Source of the DNA: Myxococcales bacterium 68-20
GTDB taxonomy: Bacteria; Myxococcota_A; Polyangia; Polyangiales; Polyangiaceae
DNA length: 64,000 nt
Direction: 5' to 3'
Assembly (NCBI GenBank): GCA_001899635.1
Contig: MKVQ01000001.1
Coordinates: 201,441 to 265,440, forward strand
The notes beneath the pieces are model-generated. The model saw only the letters and a program-made list of their open reading frames with translations. It did not search any database and was not told the origin of the DNA. Shown here in pieces: positions 28,592 through 35,307 of the stretch (position 1 is the stretch's first letter; each line of letters starts with the position of its first letter). A program made the translations under genes and the position numbers.

Positions 28592-28759
28592 ATGAGTGAC
28601 GAAGTGGACGCGACGCAGGAAATCCCCGTCGAAGAGGACGACCTCCGTGAAGAGCCGGTCGCGATCGATCGCGACGGCCGCCGGCGCGTCACGCCACCGG
28701 TCGGCGCTGCGCTGAGCGTGCTGTGGTGGCCGGACGTGGAGCGCGGCTCGTCGCGCTGA
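28592..28759 (+). CDS. small acidic/basic hypothetical protein (55 aa)
   Basis: A short ORF begins SDEVDATQEIPVEEDD and ends ALSVLWWPDVERGSSR. The acidic N-terminus and lack of arginine run set it apart from shadow frames, and it starts in a relatively AT-rich stretch. The product is not recognised; it may not be real. Confidence 0.35.
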   Translation: MSDEVDATQEIPVEEDDLREEPVAIDRDGRRRVTPPVGAALSVLWWPDVERGSSR

Positions 28760-28799
28760 GCCGCGTCGGCGCCGCGCCCGACGGGCCGGGCCCGTGGCA

Positions 28800-28842
28800 C
28801 AAAATGAAACGACGCTCGGAAGGGGTACTCCCGAGCGTCGTC
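28800..28842 (-). terminator. rho-independent terminator
   Basis: Read on the minus strand, arms CGACGCTCGG/CCGAGCGTCG enclose an 11-nt loop and are followed by TTTCATTTT. It lies 20 bp after the stop of the SRPBCC-tail gene. It has the full stem plus T-run signature. Confidence 0.8.
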
Positions 28843-28861
28843 GCGCCGGCTGCGGGCGCTC

Positions 28862-29635
28862 CTACTTCTTCTTCGCCTTGGGCTTCGCCGCCGCCTTCTT
28901 TGCGGTGGGCTTCTTCGCGGCGGGCTTTGCTGGCTTCTTCGGGGCAGGCTTCGCCGGCTTCTTCGCGGGCGCCGGCTTCGCCTTGGCGGCTACGGGCTTC
29001 GCGACGGCCTTTGCGGGAGTCGCCTTGGTCACCAGCTTTCCCTTGGAAGGCGGCGCTTTCGCGATGACCTTCGTGCTCGGAGCCGGCGCCTTCGCGATGA
29101 CCTTCTTGCTCGGAGGCGGAGCCTTGGCCGCGAGCTTCCCCTTCTTCGGCGTCACTTCCGCCTCCTCTTCTTCCTCCTCCTCCTCCTCGATCGGGGGAGG
29201 CGGAGGCCGCGGAGGCGGCGGCTTGCGCGGGTCGGGCAGGTACTTGCTGAAGAAGGTCCGCATCGGGCCGAAGTACTTCTCGCTCCAGAGCTCGCGGTAC
29301 TTCTCGCTCTGACCCTCCGGGATTTCCGTGTGGAGGATCGTCAGCCGAGTGCTCCCGCCGAGCGCCTCGAAGTGGACCTCCACGCGCGAGTCAGGCTCCT
29401 CGCGAGGAAAGTCGGTCGTGCGCCAGCTCATGACAAGACGTCGTCCAAGGTCGAGGATGACGAGCTTGCCGCTGATGTACCCGTTCCACGTGGTGAACTT
29501 CCCCCCGACCTGCGGGTCGATCTTGGCGACGCCCCCGGTCATCGCGCTGTGCTGCTCGGCATTGAGCCAAGCCAGATACAGCGTCGTGGGAGCCGTCGGC
29601 ACCATCGTCGAGACGCGGATGGCCTCCTTCTTCAT
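28862..29635 (-). CDS. SRPBCC (AHSA1-like) domain fused to histone-H1-like tail
   Basis: Residues 1-130 form a START/SRPBCC fold of the AHSA1 type (TTLYLAWLNAEQHSAMTGG, GRRLVMSWRTTDFP, STRLTILHTEIPEG). A poly-Pro and poly-Glu linker follows. From about 165 on there is a Lys/Ala/Pro-rich tail with repeated KPAKPAxKKP units, like histone H1 and bacterial DNA-binding tails. The fusion suggests a ligand-binding domain delivered to DNA or RNA. It is immediately downstream of the tRNA array on the same strand, so it may be cotranscribed with it. Confidence 0.8.
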   Translation of the reverse strand: MKKEAIRVSTMVPTAPTTLYLAWLNAEQHSAMTGGVAKIDPQVGGKFTTWNGYISGKLVILDLGRRLVMSWRTTDFPREEPDSRVEVHFEALGGSTRLTILHTEIPEGQSEKYRELWSEKYFGPMRTFFSKYLPDPRKPPPPRPPPPPIEEEEEEEEEAEVTPKKGKLAAKAPPPSKKVIAKAPAPSTKVIAKAPPSKGKLVTKATPAKAVAKPVAAKAKPAPAKKPAKPAPKKPAKPAAKKPTAKKAAAKPKAKKK

Positions 29636-29694
29636 ACCCAGCAGCGTAACTCGACCGGCGAAACGGGACCTAAAATCTCGCGCGCGGCGAGCAG

Positions 29695-29780
29695 TGGATC
29701 GGGAGGGAATTGAACCCCCATCGTCATCAAAGAACCTGTTTTACAGACAGGTGCGGCCATCCGATATCCGCCTCCGACCC
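29695..29780 (-). tRNA. tRNA-Tyr (GTA)
   Basis: Last gene of the array. Acceptor GGGTCGG pairs CCGATCC. The D-stem is GCGG/CCGC, the anticodon loop CTGTAAA reads GTA, and a medium variable arm and T-loop TTCAATT follow. CCA is not encoded. Confidence 0.88.
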
Positions 29781-29862
29781 GGAAATGACACTTGGCGCCA
29801 AGCCGAGGCCCGTGGATCGGGCCGATTTTCGGGGCCCTTTCAGCGGGCCCGCTCTTTTCGGG

Positions 29863-29946
29863 CGGAAGTCAGGCGACTCGAACACCATACCTTTCGGTAC
29901 GCACCGGGTAGCGGCCGGGCCCGCGACCATTCGCGGTTTGACTTCC
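29863..29946 (-). tRNA. tRNA-Ser (GCT), C33
   Basis: Acceptor GGAAGTC/GACTTCC with discriminator G as in serine tRNAs, and a long variable arm (GTACC GAAA GGTAT). The anticodon loop is CCGCTAC, giving GCT, but position 33 is C instead of U. Anticodon pair 27-43 and T-stem pair 49-65 are mismatched. Confidence 0.75.
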
Positions 29947-30080
29947 ATAAGCGAGGCTCGGGAGCGTTCGAGCCCACACTGCGGGTGCTCGAGGTGCGAG
30001 CCCCGAGTTGCACCCCCAACACACCGGGGTCGAGGCGGTAGCCTCTGCTCGGGCCGCGCTGGAAATGCGAGGCACGACGG
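29947..30080 (-). other. structured spacer, possible decayed tRNA
   Basis: This 134-nt gap contains several hairpins and a T-loop-like word (GTGCAACTC) next to a GTGTGTT loop that could read His GTG. No consistent acceptor stem closes a cloverlea-type fold. I read it as a decayed tRNA or an unassigned structured RNA. Confidence 0.3.
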
Positions 30081-30153
30081 TACGGGGCGAGAGGATCGAA
30101 CTCTCCTTCTCCTGCTTGTGAGGCAGGCGTCATCACCAGATGACGGGCCCCGC
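30081..30153 (-). tRNA. tRNA-Val (CAC)
   Basis: Acceptor GCGGGGC/GCCCCGT with one G-U, anticodon stem CCTGC/GCAGG with loop CTCACAA, T-arm GAGAG TTCGATC CTCTC. The D-arm is an extended stem with a six-base loop. Confidence 0.88.
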
Positions 30154-30225
30154 ATGAACGGGCGCTCCGGCGGGCCATCGGCGGAGCTGCCGAGTGGCTC
30201 GACCTGCAGACGGGGCACGCCCCGG

Positions 30226-30296
30226 TTCCGGAGGAGGGACTCGCACCCCCACCCCAGCGGTTCAAGGCCGCGGATCCTGCTCCTCTAACCTCCGGA
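30226..30296 (-). tRNA. tRNA-Gln (TTG), C33
   Basis: Acceptor TCCGGAG/CTCCGGA is perfect, with U1-A72 as in glutamine tRNAs. T-arm GGGGG TGCGAGT CCCTC. The anticodon loop CCTTGAA gives TTG but with C33. The D-arm is poorly paired. Only 71 nt. Confidence 0.7.
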
Positions 30297-30300
30297 TCGG

Positions 30301-30369
30301 TCGCTGCGGGCAGAGTCGAACCGCCTGGGCCGCGCGTATGAGACGCGCCCTCCTCCGAGGATCGCAGCG
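30301..30369 (-). tRNA. tRNA-Met (CAT), tiny D-loop
   Basis: Acceptor CGCTGCG/CGCAGCG is perfect; loop CTCATAC reads CAT. The D-arm is CCTC GGAG GAGG, a four-base loop, so the tRNA is only 69 nt. It could be elongator Met or a lysidine-modified Ile tRNA. Confidence 0.8.
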
Positions 30370-30409
30370 ATGGGTGCGCTCTGCATGGAACTTCCGCGAG
30401 CGTCGATGG

Positions 30410-30480
30410 AGCGGTGACCGAGAATCGCACTCGGATCTCGAGCGTGGCGTGCTCGGGTTCTACTGTTGAACTATCACCGC
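30410..30480 (-). tRNA. tRNA-Gly (GCC), C33
   Basis: Acceptor GCGGTGA/TCACCGC and all four stems are perfect (CGAGC/GCTCG, CCGAG/CTCGG). The anticodon loop is ACGCCAC: anticodon GCC with C33. The D-loop AACAGTA lacks GG. Because the fold is otherwise clean, C33 is not a decay effect. Confidence 0.88.
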
Positions 30481-30532
30481 AGGCGGTCGCGCAAGCGACG
30501 CCGGACGAGCCGGACCGCGGTTGCGTGCCTGG

Positions 30533-30606
30533 AGCCGCCCGAGGGAATTGCACCCTCCTCGTTCCTCGCTACCAGTGAGGTGCCCCGCTGTCTGGGCGTG
30601 GGCGGC
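30533..30606 (-). tRNA. tRNA-Thr (GGT)
   Basis: Acceptor GCCGCCC/GGGCGGC, T-arm GAGGG TGCAATT CCCTC, loop CTGGTAG with U33 reading GGT. Pair 31-39 is A-C. The D-loop AGACAGCG lacks the GG pair. Confidence 0.82.
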
Positions 30607-30730
30607 AGATGAGAGATCGCACGTTCCGCGTCGACAAAGGTGTGAAGGCCACGACGGGGCAGGGAGGCCCCGCCGTGGCCCTCACGCGAACGAGCCTTGC
30701 GCCTTCGACCGGTTCGAGCTCGCGGTGCGG

Positions 30731-32335
30731 TCAGGAGATCGAGATCGACTCGATCGCCTGGAGCAGAACGGCTCCGTTCGTCTCGTCCCGGGTGAAGGAG
30801 GCGATGATGTCGAAGGCGGAGTCCGAGAAGCCGCCGACCTCGAGGACGTCGGGGCGCCCGTGCGCCGAGGTGGTCGCGCGGGGCTGGAGGTCGACGAGCA
30901 CGAGCTTCGCGCGCGGGTTCCTCGCGCGAAGGCGGTCCCACTCCTCGATCATCACGGGGCCGCGTGTGCTGCCGTCGTCGCCTCGCCGCCGGAGGTCCAC
31001 CCACGACTCGTTGTCGGACACGAACACGACGAGGTCAGGGGCCTCGCCGCGTGCGTTGAGCCACCGGAGCGGCGCAGCGCAGGACGTCCCGCCGCCCGGG
31101 AGCGACGAGAGGACCTCGGCATTCGTGACCACCGAGTCGAGCGCGTTCAGCCGGCTCGCCAGCGGCAGCGGCACGACGTCGTCCGCGAACGGGAGCACCG
31201 TGGCGCGCTCGCTCTTGCGGAGGAGCGCGGCGGTCACCAGGGCGGCGACGTCGATGCAGCGGACCTTCGAGGTCGTGCTGCCTCGATGACCGGTAACCGG
31301 CGCGTGCATCGATCCGGAGACGTCCGGACAGAGCGCGACGGACCGAGGGACCTCCGGAACGTTCGCCACCGCGTGCTCGATGGATCGAGCGAGCGCGAAG
31401 ACGATCGCGGGCGGCATGCTCGCCGACACGGCGCGGTACGCCGCGAGGAGCTGATACGGGAGCATGCGCGAGAGCCTTACTGCCTCGGGGGCCGAGAGCT
31501 TCTCGGCGACCACGTCGACCATTGCGGGATCGGCGAAGACACCGTGCCGGAAGAGCGTGTCGAGGTTCTGCCGGAGCTGATTGAAGGTCATCGTCTTCGC
31601 CAGCGCGGTCCAGTGCTCGGCGCGCAGTGGGAGAGCGGTGAGCATCTCGAACGGAACGTCGGGCAGCGGCTCACGGTCGTTCTTCTTCCAGGCCTCGAAG
31701 GCCCGAGTGAGCGGTGGGAGCTTCGAGTCGTCCACGCTCCTTCCGATGAGGTAGCCGTAGAGGGCCTCACGGACGGCATCGGCTTCGCCCTCGTCGTTCC
31801 GCGGGGGAGGGCGAACCATCTTGATGACGTCCGACATGGACGGGCTCTGACCGATGGACTGGCGGAAGATGGTCTCGGGGCTCCTCGATGCGAACCACTC
31901 GCGGAGTGTGCGCTTCGGCGCCGAGCCGAACGACTTGCGGCCCGTGACGCCGGAGCGAACGATCCCGACGAAGGTTCGCAGCGCGCGAGCGTCGTCGATG
32001 ACGTGCGGGAACACCCGCTGCATCAGCGCGACGTCGCGGAACGAGAGCCAGGCGACGAGCTGCGCGGGGACGTCCTTCATCCTGCCGTGTTTCCGACAGT
32101 AGATGGCCGTCTTCGCGAGGAGCTCGGGGCGGACCGCGCTCGCGAGTCGAGAGAGCTTGTCGAGCTGCTCTTCGTCCGTGGCGTGGAACCTCCCGTGGAG
32201 GATGCCGGTCACGGCGTACTGCGCCAGCGCGAGCTCGTGCTCGGGCGAGAACGCGTTCGCCGAACCGCCAGCGTCGTCGACGGCGACGGGCTGGGAGGTC
32301 GTGTATTCGTGCTCGAATCGATCGTTGTTCAGCAT
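30731..32335 (-). CDS. Ro60/TROVE-domain RNA-binding protein (Rsr-type)
   Basis: At 534 residues this is the Ro60 length. Residues about 30-335 form the TROVE HEAT-repeat ring (for example YCRKHGRMKDVPAQLVAWLS, then GRKSFGSAPKRTLREWF and YGYLIGRS). The C-terminal vWA domain has MIDAS DVSGS at 338-342, a downstream GGGTS, and VVFVSDNESW. In the family the ring binds misfolded RNA ends and its outer face binds Y RNA; bacterial Rsr assists rRNA maturation and exoribonucleases. Start 32335 follows GGAGAACAGC; the longer frame runs back into a tRNA. It sits inside the tRNA array on the same strand as four Y-like RNAs at 35.9-37.5 kb. Confidence 0.93.
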   Translation of the reverse strand: MLNNDRFEHEYTTSQPVAVDDAGGSANAFSPEHELALAQYAVTGILHGRFHATDEEQLDKLSRLASAVRPELLAKTAIYCRKHGRMKDVPAQLVAWLSFRDVALMQRVFPHVIDDARALRTFVGIVRSGVTGRKSFGSAPKRTLREWFASRSPETIFRQSIGQSPSMSDVIKMVRPPPRNDEGEADAVREALYGYLIGRSVDDSKLPPLTRAFEAWKKNDREPLPDVPFEMLTALPLRAEHWTALAKTMTFNQLRQNLDTLFRHGVFADPAMVDVVAEKLSAPEAVRLSRMLPYQLLAAYRAVSASMPPAIVFALARSIEHAVANVPEVPRSVALCPDVSGSMHAPVTGHRGSTTSKVRCIDVAALVTAALLRKSERATVLPFADDVVPLPLASRLNALDSVVTNAEVLSSLPGGGTSCAAPLRWLNARGEAPDLVVFVSDNESWVDLRRRGDDGSTRGPVMIEEWDRLRARNPRAKLVLVDLQPRATTSAHGRPDVLEVGGFSDSAFDIIASFTRDETNGAVLLQAIESISIS

Positions 32336-32424
32336 GCTGTTCTCCTTTCCGAGCGAGCTCGGTGAGCGTGGGCCGGCCCGCGCGTGCTCGAGCGTGGCGG
32401 CATCGTGTGGTTGTCGAGGCGAGG

Positions 32425-32498
32425 CGTTCCCGACGGGATTCGAACCCGTGTTACTGGGTTGAGGGCCCAGTGTCCTTGGCCGTCTAGACGACAGGAAC
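32425..32498 (-). tRNA. tRNA-Glu (CTC), C33
   Basis: Acceptor GTTCCTG/CGGGAAC, discriminator G, D-arm of the Glu type (GTC..GAC), perfect anticodon stem CTGGG/CCCAG. The loop CCCTCAA gives CTC with C33. Confidence 0.85.
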
Positions 32499-32549
32499 AA
32501 TGAGAGCGACGCGTGCGCGTCGTCGATTGAAGCGAAGGCGGTCGAATGG

Positions 32550-32621
32550 GTGCAGCGGCTGGAGTCGCACCAGCGTCTCGAGCTTATGAGGCTCGCGGGG
32601 TGGCTCCTCCCCCACGCTGCA
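32550..32621 (-). tRNA. tRNA-Met (CAT), second copy
   Basis: Acceptor TGCAGCG/CGCTGCA is perfect, D-stem GGGG/CCCC, anticodon stem CGAGC/GCTCG, loop CTCATAA. Different in sequence from the CAT gene at 30301, so one of the two may be Ile-2. Confidence 0.85.
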
Positions 32622-32657
32622 CAACGGCTGTCGAGACTCGAGAGGCTCGACCGATGG

Positions 32658-32729
32658 CACCTTCGCCGGGAGTCGAACCCGGGAGAGCGAGCTTCGGAGG
32701 CTCGACCCTGATTCCGTCAGGACGAAGGT
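32658..32729 (-). tRNA. tRNA-Arg (CCG)
   Basis: Acceptor ACCTTCG/CGAAGGT, loop CTCCGAA, T-arm CCGGG TTCGACT CCCGG. The D-stem is one pair longer than usual. Confidence 0.87.
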
Positions 32730-32736
32730 GAGCTGG

Positions 32737-32807
32737 TCTCCTCGCCAGGAATCGAACCTGGACAACCGGCTTCGTAGACCGATGCGTGGTGCCACCACGA
32801 CGAGGAG
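32737..32807 (-). tRNA. tRNA-Arg (ACG)
   Basis: Acceptor CTCCTCG/CGAGGAG, loop CTACGAA (A34 as normal for Arg ACG), T-arm CCAGG TTCGATT CCTGG. D-arm GTGG..CCAC. Confidence 0.87.
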
Positions 32808-32825
32808 AGGGAGGACACGACAGGG

Positions 32826-32912
32826 AGGAAGAAAGAGGTCTCGAACCCCACACCCCTTCCGGGGTGCGCTTTGCTTTCGAGGCAAGCCCGGCTCCCAGCC
32901 GGTTTTCCTTCC
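32826..32912 (-). tRNA. tRNA-Ser (CGA)
   Basis: Long variable arm CACCCC GGAA GGGGTG, loop CTCGAAA, acceptor GGAAGGA/TTCTTCC with one G-U. The discriminator is T instead of the G expected for Ser, and the T-stem has a mismatch. Confidence 0.82.
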
Positions 32913-32951
32913 GTGTGCCGCGCAGCGGGCGCGCGCCGGGACGTTGCGTAG

Positions 32952-33024
32952 TGGTCGGTGAGGGAATCGAACCCCCTACGCGAAGTGTTTCAAACTTCCG
33001 CTCTACCAATTGAGCTTACCGACC
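32952..33024 (-). tRNA. tRNA-Phe (GAA)
   Basis: A regular cloverleaf: acceptor GGTCGGT/ACCGACC, anticodon stem GAAGT/ACTTC, loop TTGAAAC, standard D-loop with TTGG, T-loop TTCGATT. Confidence 0.93.
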
Positions 33025-33029
33025 GTGAG

Positions 33030-33116
33030 AGGAAGGCAGAGGAGTCGAACCTCACGCAGGTGCTTCCGCGCGAATCGCGTTCCAGGCGATCTCCGCCCCT
33101 GGCGGATTTGCCTTCC
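33030..33116 (-). tRNA. tRNA-Ser (GGA)
   Basis: Acceptor GGAAGGC/GCCTTCC, anticodon loop CTGGAAC, long variable arm, T-loop TTCGACT. Starts 6 bp from the Phe gene. Confidence 0.87.
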
Positions 33117-33142
33117 ATGTTTGGTGTTCGATCGACGAGTGG

Positions 33143-33217
33143 TCAGGACGGCAGGATTCGAACCTGCGGTCTCCAGTCCCCCAGACTGGCGCTTTTGCCG
33201 GGCTAAGCTACGCCCTG
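33143..33217 (-). tRNA. tRNA-Pro (GGG)
   Basis: Acceptor CAGGGCG/CGTCCTG, loop CTGGGGG in perfect stem CCAGT/ACTGG, T-arm GCAGG TTCGAAT CCTGC. CCA is encoded. Confidence 0.9.
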
Positions 33218-33388
33218 AGACGCCAGGACATACCCGGCTGTGCATGCCGAGACGCGGAGGTCGCGGCCGAGATCGGGGCCTCCACGAAGGAGGACCGAGA
33301 GAATAGGTGGTCCAGTTTCACGTCTTGGACCAGGACGCGGGAGAGTGCGACGACGCTCGGGCCGCCACATCAGGTGCGCGAGCGCGTC

Positions 33389-33922
33389 TCAGGCAGAGAG
33401 CGGAGCCGACGCAGCGTAGCCGTCGCAGTACGGCTGCCAGACATCGGGCATCTCACCCTCGTCGAGACGGACCGGCGGCACGACGGGCAGCGAGGCCGGC
33501 TTCTTCGGCTGTCGAAGCAGCTTCATTCCGGCCTGTTCGGGCGTGCGACTCCCCTTGCGAAGGTTGCAGGCGTAGCAGGAGGAGACGATGTTCTCCCAGA
33601 CGGTCTTTCCTCCCTGAACGCGCGGAATGACGTGGTCGTAGTTCAGCTGCTTGATGGGCTTCTTGTCGCCGCAGTACTGGCAGCGGAACTTGTCGCGCGT
33701 GAAGACGTTCACGCGAGAGAAGCGGACCGACTGCTTCGTCGACACCGACCCCTTCTTCAGGCGAACGACGGCGGGCGCCATCATCGCGACGCTCGGAGCG
33801 CGGAGCTCCGCGTCCCAGGTCTCGATGACTTCGACCTTGTCGAGGTAGGCCAGCACGACGGCGCGCTGCCACGAGATGATCTTGTGGGGCGCCATCCAGG
33901 GCGTCAGCATCAGCGTTTGCAT
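33389..33922 (-). CDS. HNH endonuclease family protein
   Basis: A zinc-type HNH domain is at residues about 75-135: CQYCG, LNYDHVIPRVQGGKTVWEN, and CYACNLRKG. The CxxC...CxxC ligands and catalytic His are present. Flanking N- and C-terminal regions have no second domain. The ATG at 33922 follows GAAGG. It lies inside the tRNA array, same strand. Such HNH proteins are also widespread chromosomal genes, so it need not be a homing enzyme. Confidence 0.88.
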   Translation of the reverse strand: MQTLMLTPWMAPHKIISWQRAVVLAYLDKVEVIETWDAELRAPSVAMMAPAVVRLKKGSVSTKQSVRFSRVNVFTRDKFRCQYCGDKKPIKQLNYDHVIPRVQGGKTVWENIVSSCYACNLRKGSRTPEQAGMKLLRQPKKPASLPVVPPVRLDEGEMPDVWQPYCDGYAASAPLSA

Positions 33923-34052
33923 GGGTCACCTTCTCTTTCTCTTCTTCACGGCTCGATCTCCTTTCGGAGGATTGGGAAGTCGTGCGAGGCACGACGACGG
34001 GAGCTGCTCGAGCAGACGATGGGGTGACCCGGGATCCCGGATGTGCGCGTAG

Positions 34053-34137
34053 TGTCACCGGAGGGACTCGAACCCTCAAACTCACGATGGAGCCCAGCAT
34101 CTCAGGCTGGCGTGTATGCCAATTCCACCACGGTGAC
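34053..34137 (-). tRNA. tRNA-Leu (GAG)
   Basis: Acceptor GTCACCG/CGGTGAC, loop CTGAGAT, long variable arm as expected for Leu, T-arm GAGGG TTCGAGT CCCTC. Confidence 0.9.
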
Positions 34138-34191
34138 GTATCTCGTCCACGTCGCGTCTGCGGGGATGTCGAGGTGTACCCGCGACGTTGG

Positions 34192-34268
34192 TACCGACGG
34201 AGGGATTCGAACCCTCACAACACACAGTTTCTGAGACTGCGGCCTCTACCAGATTGGGCCACGTCGGC
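34192..34268 (-). tRNA. tRNA-Leu (CAG), short variable region
   Basis: Acceptor GCCGACG/CGTCGGT, loop CTCAGAA, D-arm GGCC..GGCC, T-arm GAGGG TTCGAAT CCCTC, CCA encoded. The variable region is only about seven bases, short for a Leu tRNA. Confidence 0.83.
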
Positions 34269-34301
34269 ATGAAGAGCCGCGTCCCGAAGGAACGTGCTCG
34301 G

Positions 34302-34376
34302 TCTGTGCAGGAGGATTCGAACCTCCAATCCCTCCGACCCGAACGGAGTGCTCTAGCCAGATTGAGCCATGCACAG
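34302..34376 (-). tRNA. tRNA-Pro (CGG)
   Basis: Acceptor CTGTGCA/TGCACAG, anticodon stem CTCCG/CGGAG with loop TTCGGGT, T-arm GGAGG TTCGAAT CCTCC. Confidence 0.92.
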
Positions 34377-34416
34377 AGAACGAAGAAGTCGACGGCGAGC
34401 TCGCACGAGCCAGCGG

Positions 34417-34485
34417 TGGACCAGTCGGGAGTCGCACCCGAACCATCTGCTTGCAAGGCAGACGTCTCCCCTCGGAGACAAGCCC
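34417..34485 (-). tRNA. tRNA-Ala (TGC), tiny D-loop
   Basis: Loop CTTGCAA, T-arm TCGGG TGCGACT CCCGA. The acceptor GGGCTTG/CTGGTCC has wobbles and one T-T mismatch. The D-arm is TCTCC GAGG GGAGA with a four-base loop; only 69 nt. Confidence 0.75.
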
Positions 34486-34542
34486 GTAGTGAGCATCGCT
34501 CGCGCGAGGCCCGTGAAGTCGGTGAGCTTGGTGGCTCTCCGG

Positions 34543-34615
34543 TGCGGCGCGCAGGGATCGCACCTGCCTCCTCCTGCTCGTCATGCAGGCGCAGTCGCTA
34601 GACTGCCAGCGCCGC
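34543..34615 (-). tRNA. tRNA-Val (GAC)
   Basis: Acceptor GCGGCGC/GCGCCGC, anticodon stem CCTGC/GCAGG, loop ATGACGA, T-arm GCAGG TGCGATC CCTGC. The D-arm is a five-pair stem with loop CTAGCG. Confidence 0.88.
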
Positions 34616-34628
34616 GCGCCGTTCTTCG

Positions 34629-34701
34629 TGGATCACCTGCGAATCGAACGCAGTGCGGGCTCCGTATCAGAGAGTCCAGGGTAACCAACCCGTCGTGATC
34701 C
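34629..34701 (-). tRNA. tRNA-Ile (GAT)
   Basis: Acceptor GGATCAC/GTGATCC, loop CTGATAC, T-arm CTGCG TTCGATT CGCAG. The D-loop is five bases (TGGTT), and anticodon pair 27-43 is A-C. Confidence 0.85.
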
Positions 34702-34714
34702 GTTCGTGACCTGG

Positions 34715-34783
34715 AGAGCCGAGAGGGGGTCGAACCCTCGCGCGCCGTGTTGCAGACGGCGATCCTCGCCGGAGAATCGGCTC
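34715..34783 (-). tRNA. tRNA-Cys (GCA)
   Basis: Acceptor GAGCCGA/TCGGCTC with discriminator T as in Cys tRNAs, anticodon stem GCCGT/ACGGC, loop CTGCAAC. The D-arm is very short (loop CGGC). Confidence 0.87.
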
Positions 34784-34902
34784 GTGTCGCGAAGGCCTCA
34801 CGACCGCCTCGCGATGAGAGCGCTCGTGAGAGCCGAGAGAGTGGGCGCAGATTCCTCGTGGCACCGACGTCACGTGAAGCGTCGTGTGTTGGGGCTGCGC
34901 GG

Positions 34903-34973
34903 AGCGGACAGAGGGACTCGCACCCTCATTTTCAGTTTGGAAGACTGTGGTCCTACTTTTGGACGATGCCCGC
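34903..34973 (-). tRNA. tRNA-Gly (TCC)
   Basis: Acceptor GCGGGCA/TGTCCGC, loop CTTCCAA with U33, T-arm GAGGG TGCGAGT CCCTC, D-arm GTCC AAAAGTA GGAC without GG. Confidence 0.88.
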
Positions 34974-34979
34974 AGATGG

Positions 34980-35052
34980 TGGAACCGGCCGGACTCGCAC
35001 CGGCAACCTCCTCGATGCCACCGAGGTGCTCTCCTCGCTGAGCTACGGCCCC
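34980..35052 (-). tRNA. tRNA-Ala (GGC)
   Basis: Acceptor GGGGCCG/CGGTTCC, D-arm GCTC..GAGC, anticodon stem CCTCG/CGAGG with loop GTGGCAT, encoded ACCA end. Confidence 0.9.
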
Positions 35053-35085
35053 ATTTCGTATCGTGCACTTTCGTGTTGAGCTGAG

Positions 35086-35156
35086 TGGAGCGACGGGGAA
35101 TCGCACCCCGATCTCTGCAGTGCGAGTGCAGTGTTCTCCTGTTGAACCATCGCCCC
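35086..35156 (-). tRNA. tRNA-Ala (CGC)
   Basis: Acceptor GGGGCGA/TCGCTCC, anticodon stem CTGCA/TGCAG, loop CTCGCAC, T-arm CGGGG TGCGATT CCCCG. Confidence 0.88.
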
Positions 35157-35204
35157 GTCGACGAGCGACGAGCTGCGCGTGACGTCGAGACGCCGGACGC
35201 GCGG

Positions 35205-35275
35205 CGGGCCGCGAAGGAATCGAACCCTCTCTCCGGGTTTTGGAGGCCCGGCCGGTCACCATGACTCTGCGGCCC
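35205..35275 (-). tRNA. tRNA-Trp (CCA), minimal D-loop
   Basis: Acceptor GGGCCGC/GCGGCCC with discriminator G, loop CTCCAAA. The D-arm is GTCA TGG TGAC with a three-base loop, and anticodon pair 31-39 is C-A. Confidence 0.82.
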
Positions 35276-35307
35276 GAGTGCGAGCGATGTTCGGGCGTTC
35301 GGCCCGG

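Noticed and set aside
30154-30225. Additional tRNA between Val and Gln
   Set aside because: GCTCCG/CGGAGC and CGGGG/CCCCG hairpins exist, but no T-arm or acceptor stem can be drawn.
33300-33340. Terminator after the HNH gene (GGTCCA/TGGACC)
   Set aside because: Only six pairs, a long loop and no T-run.
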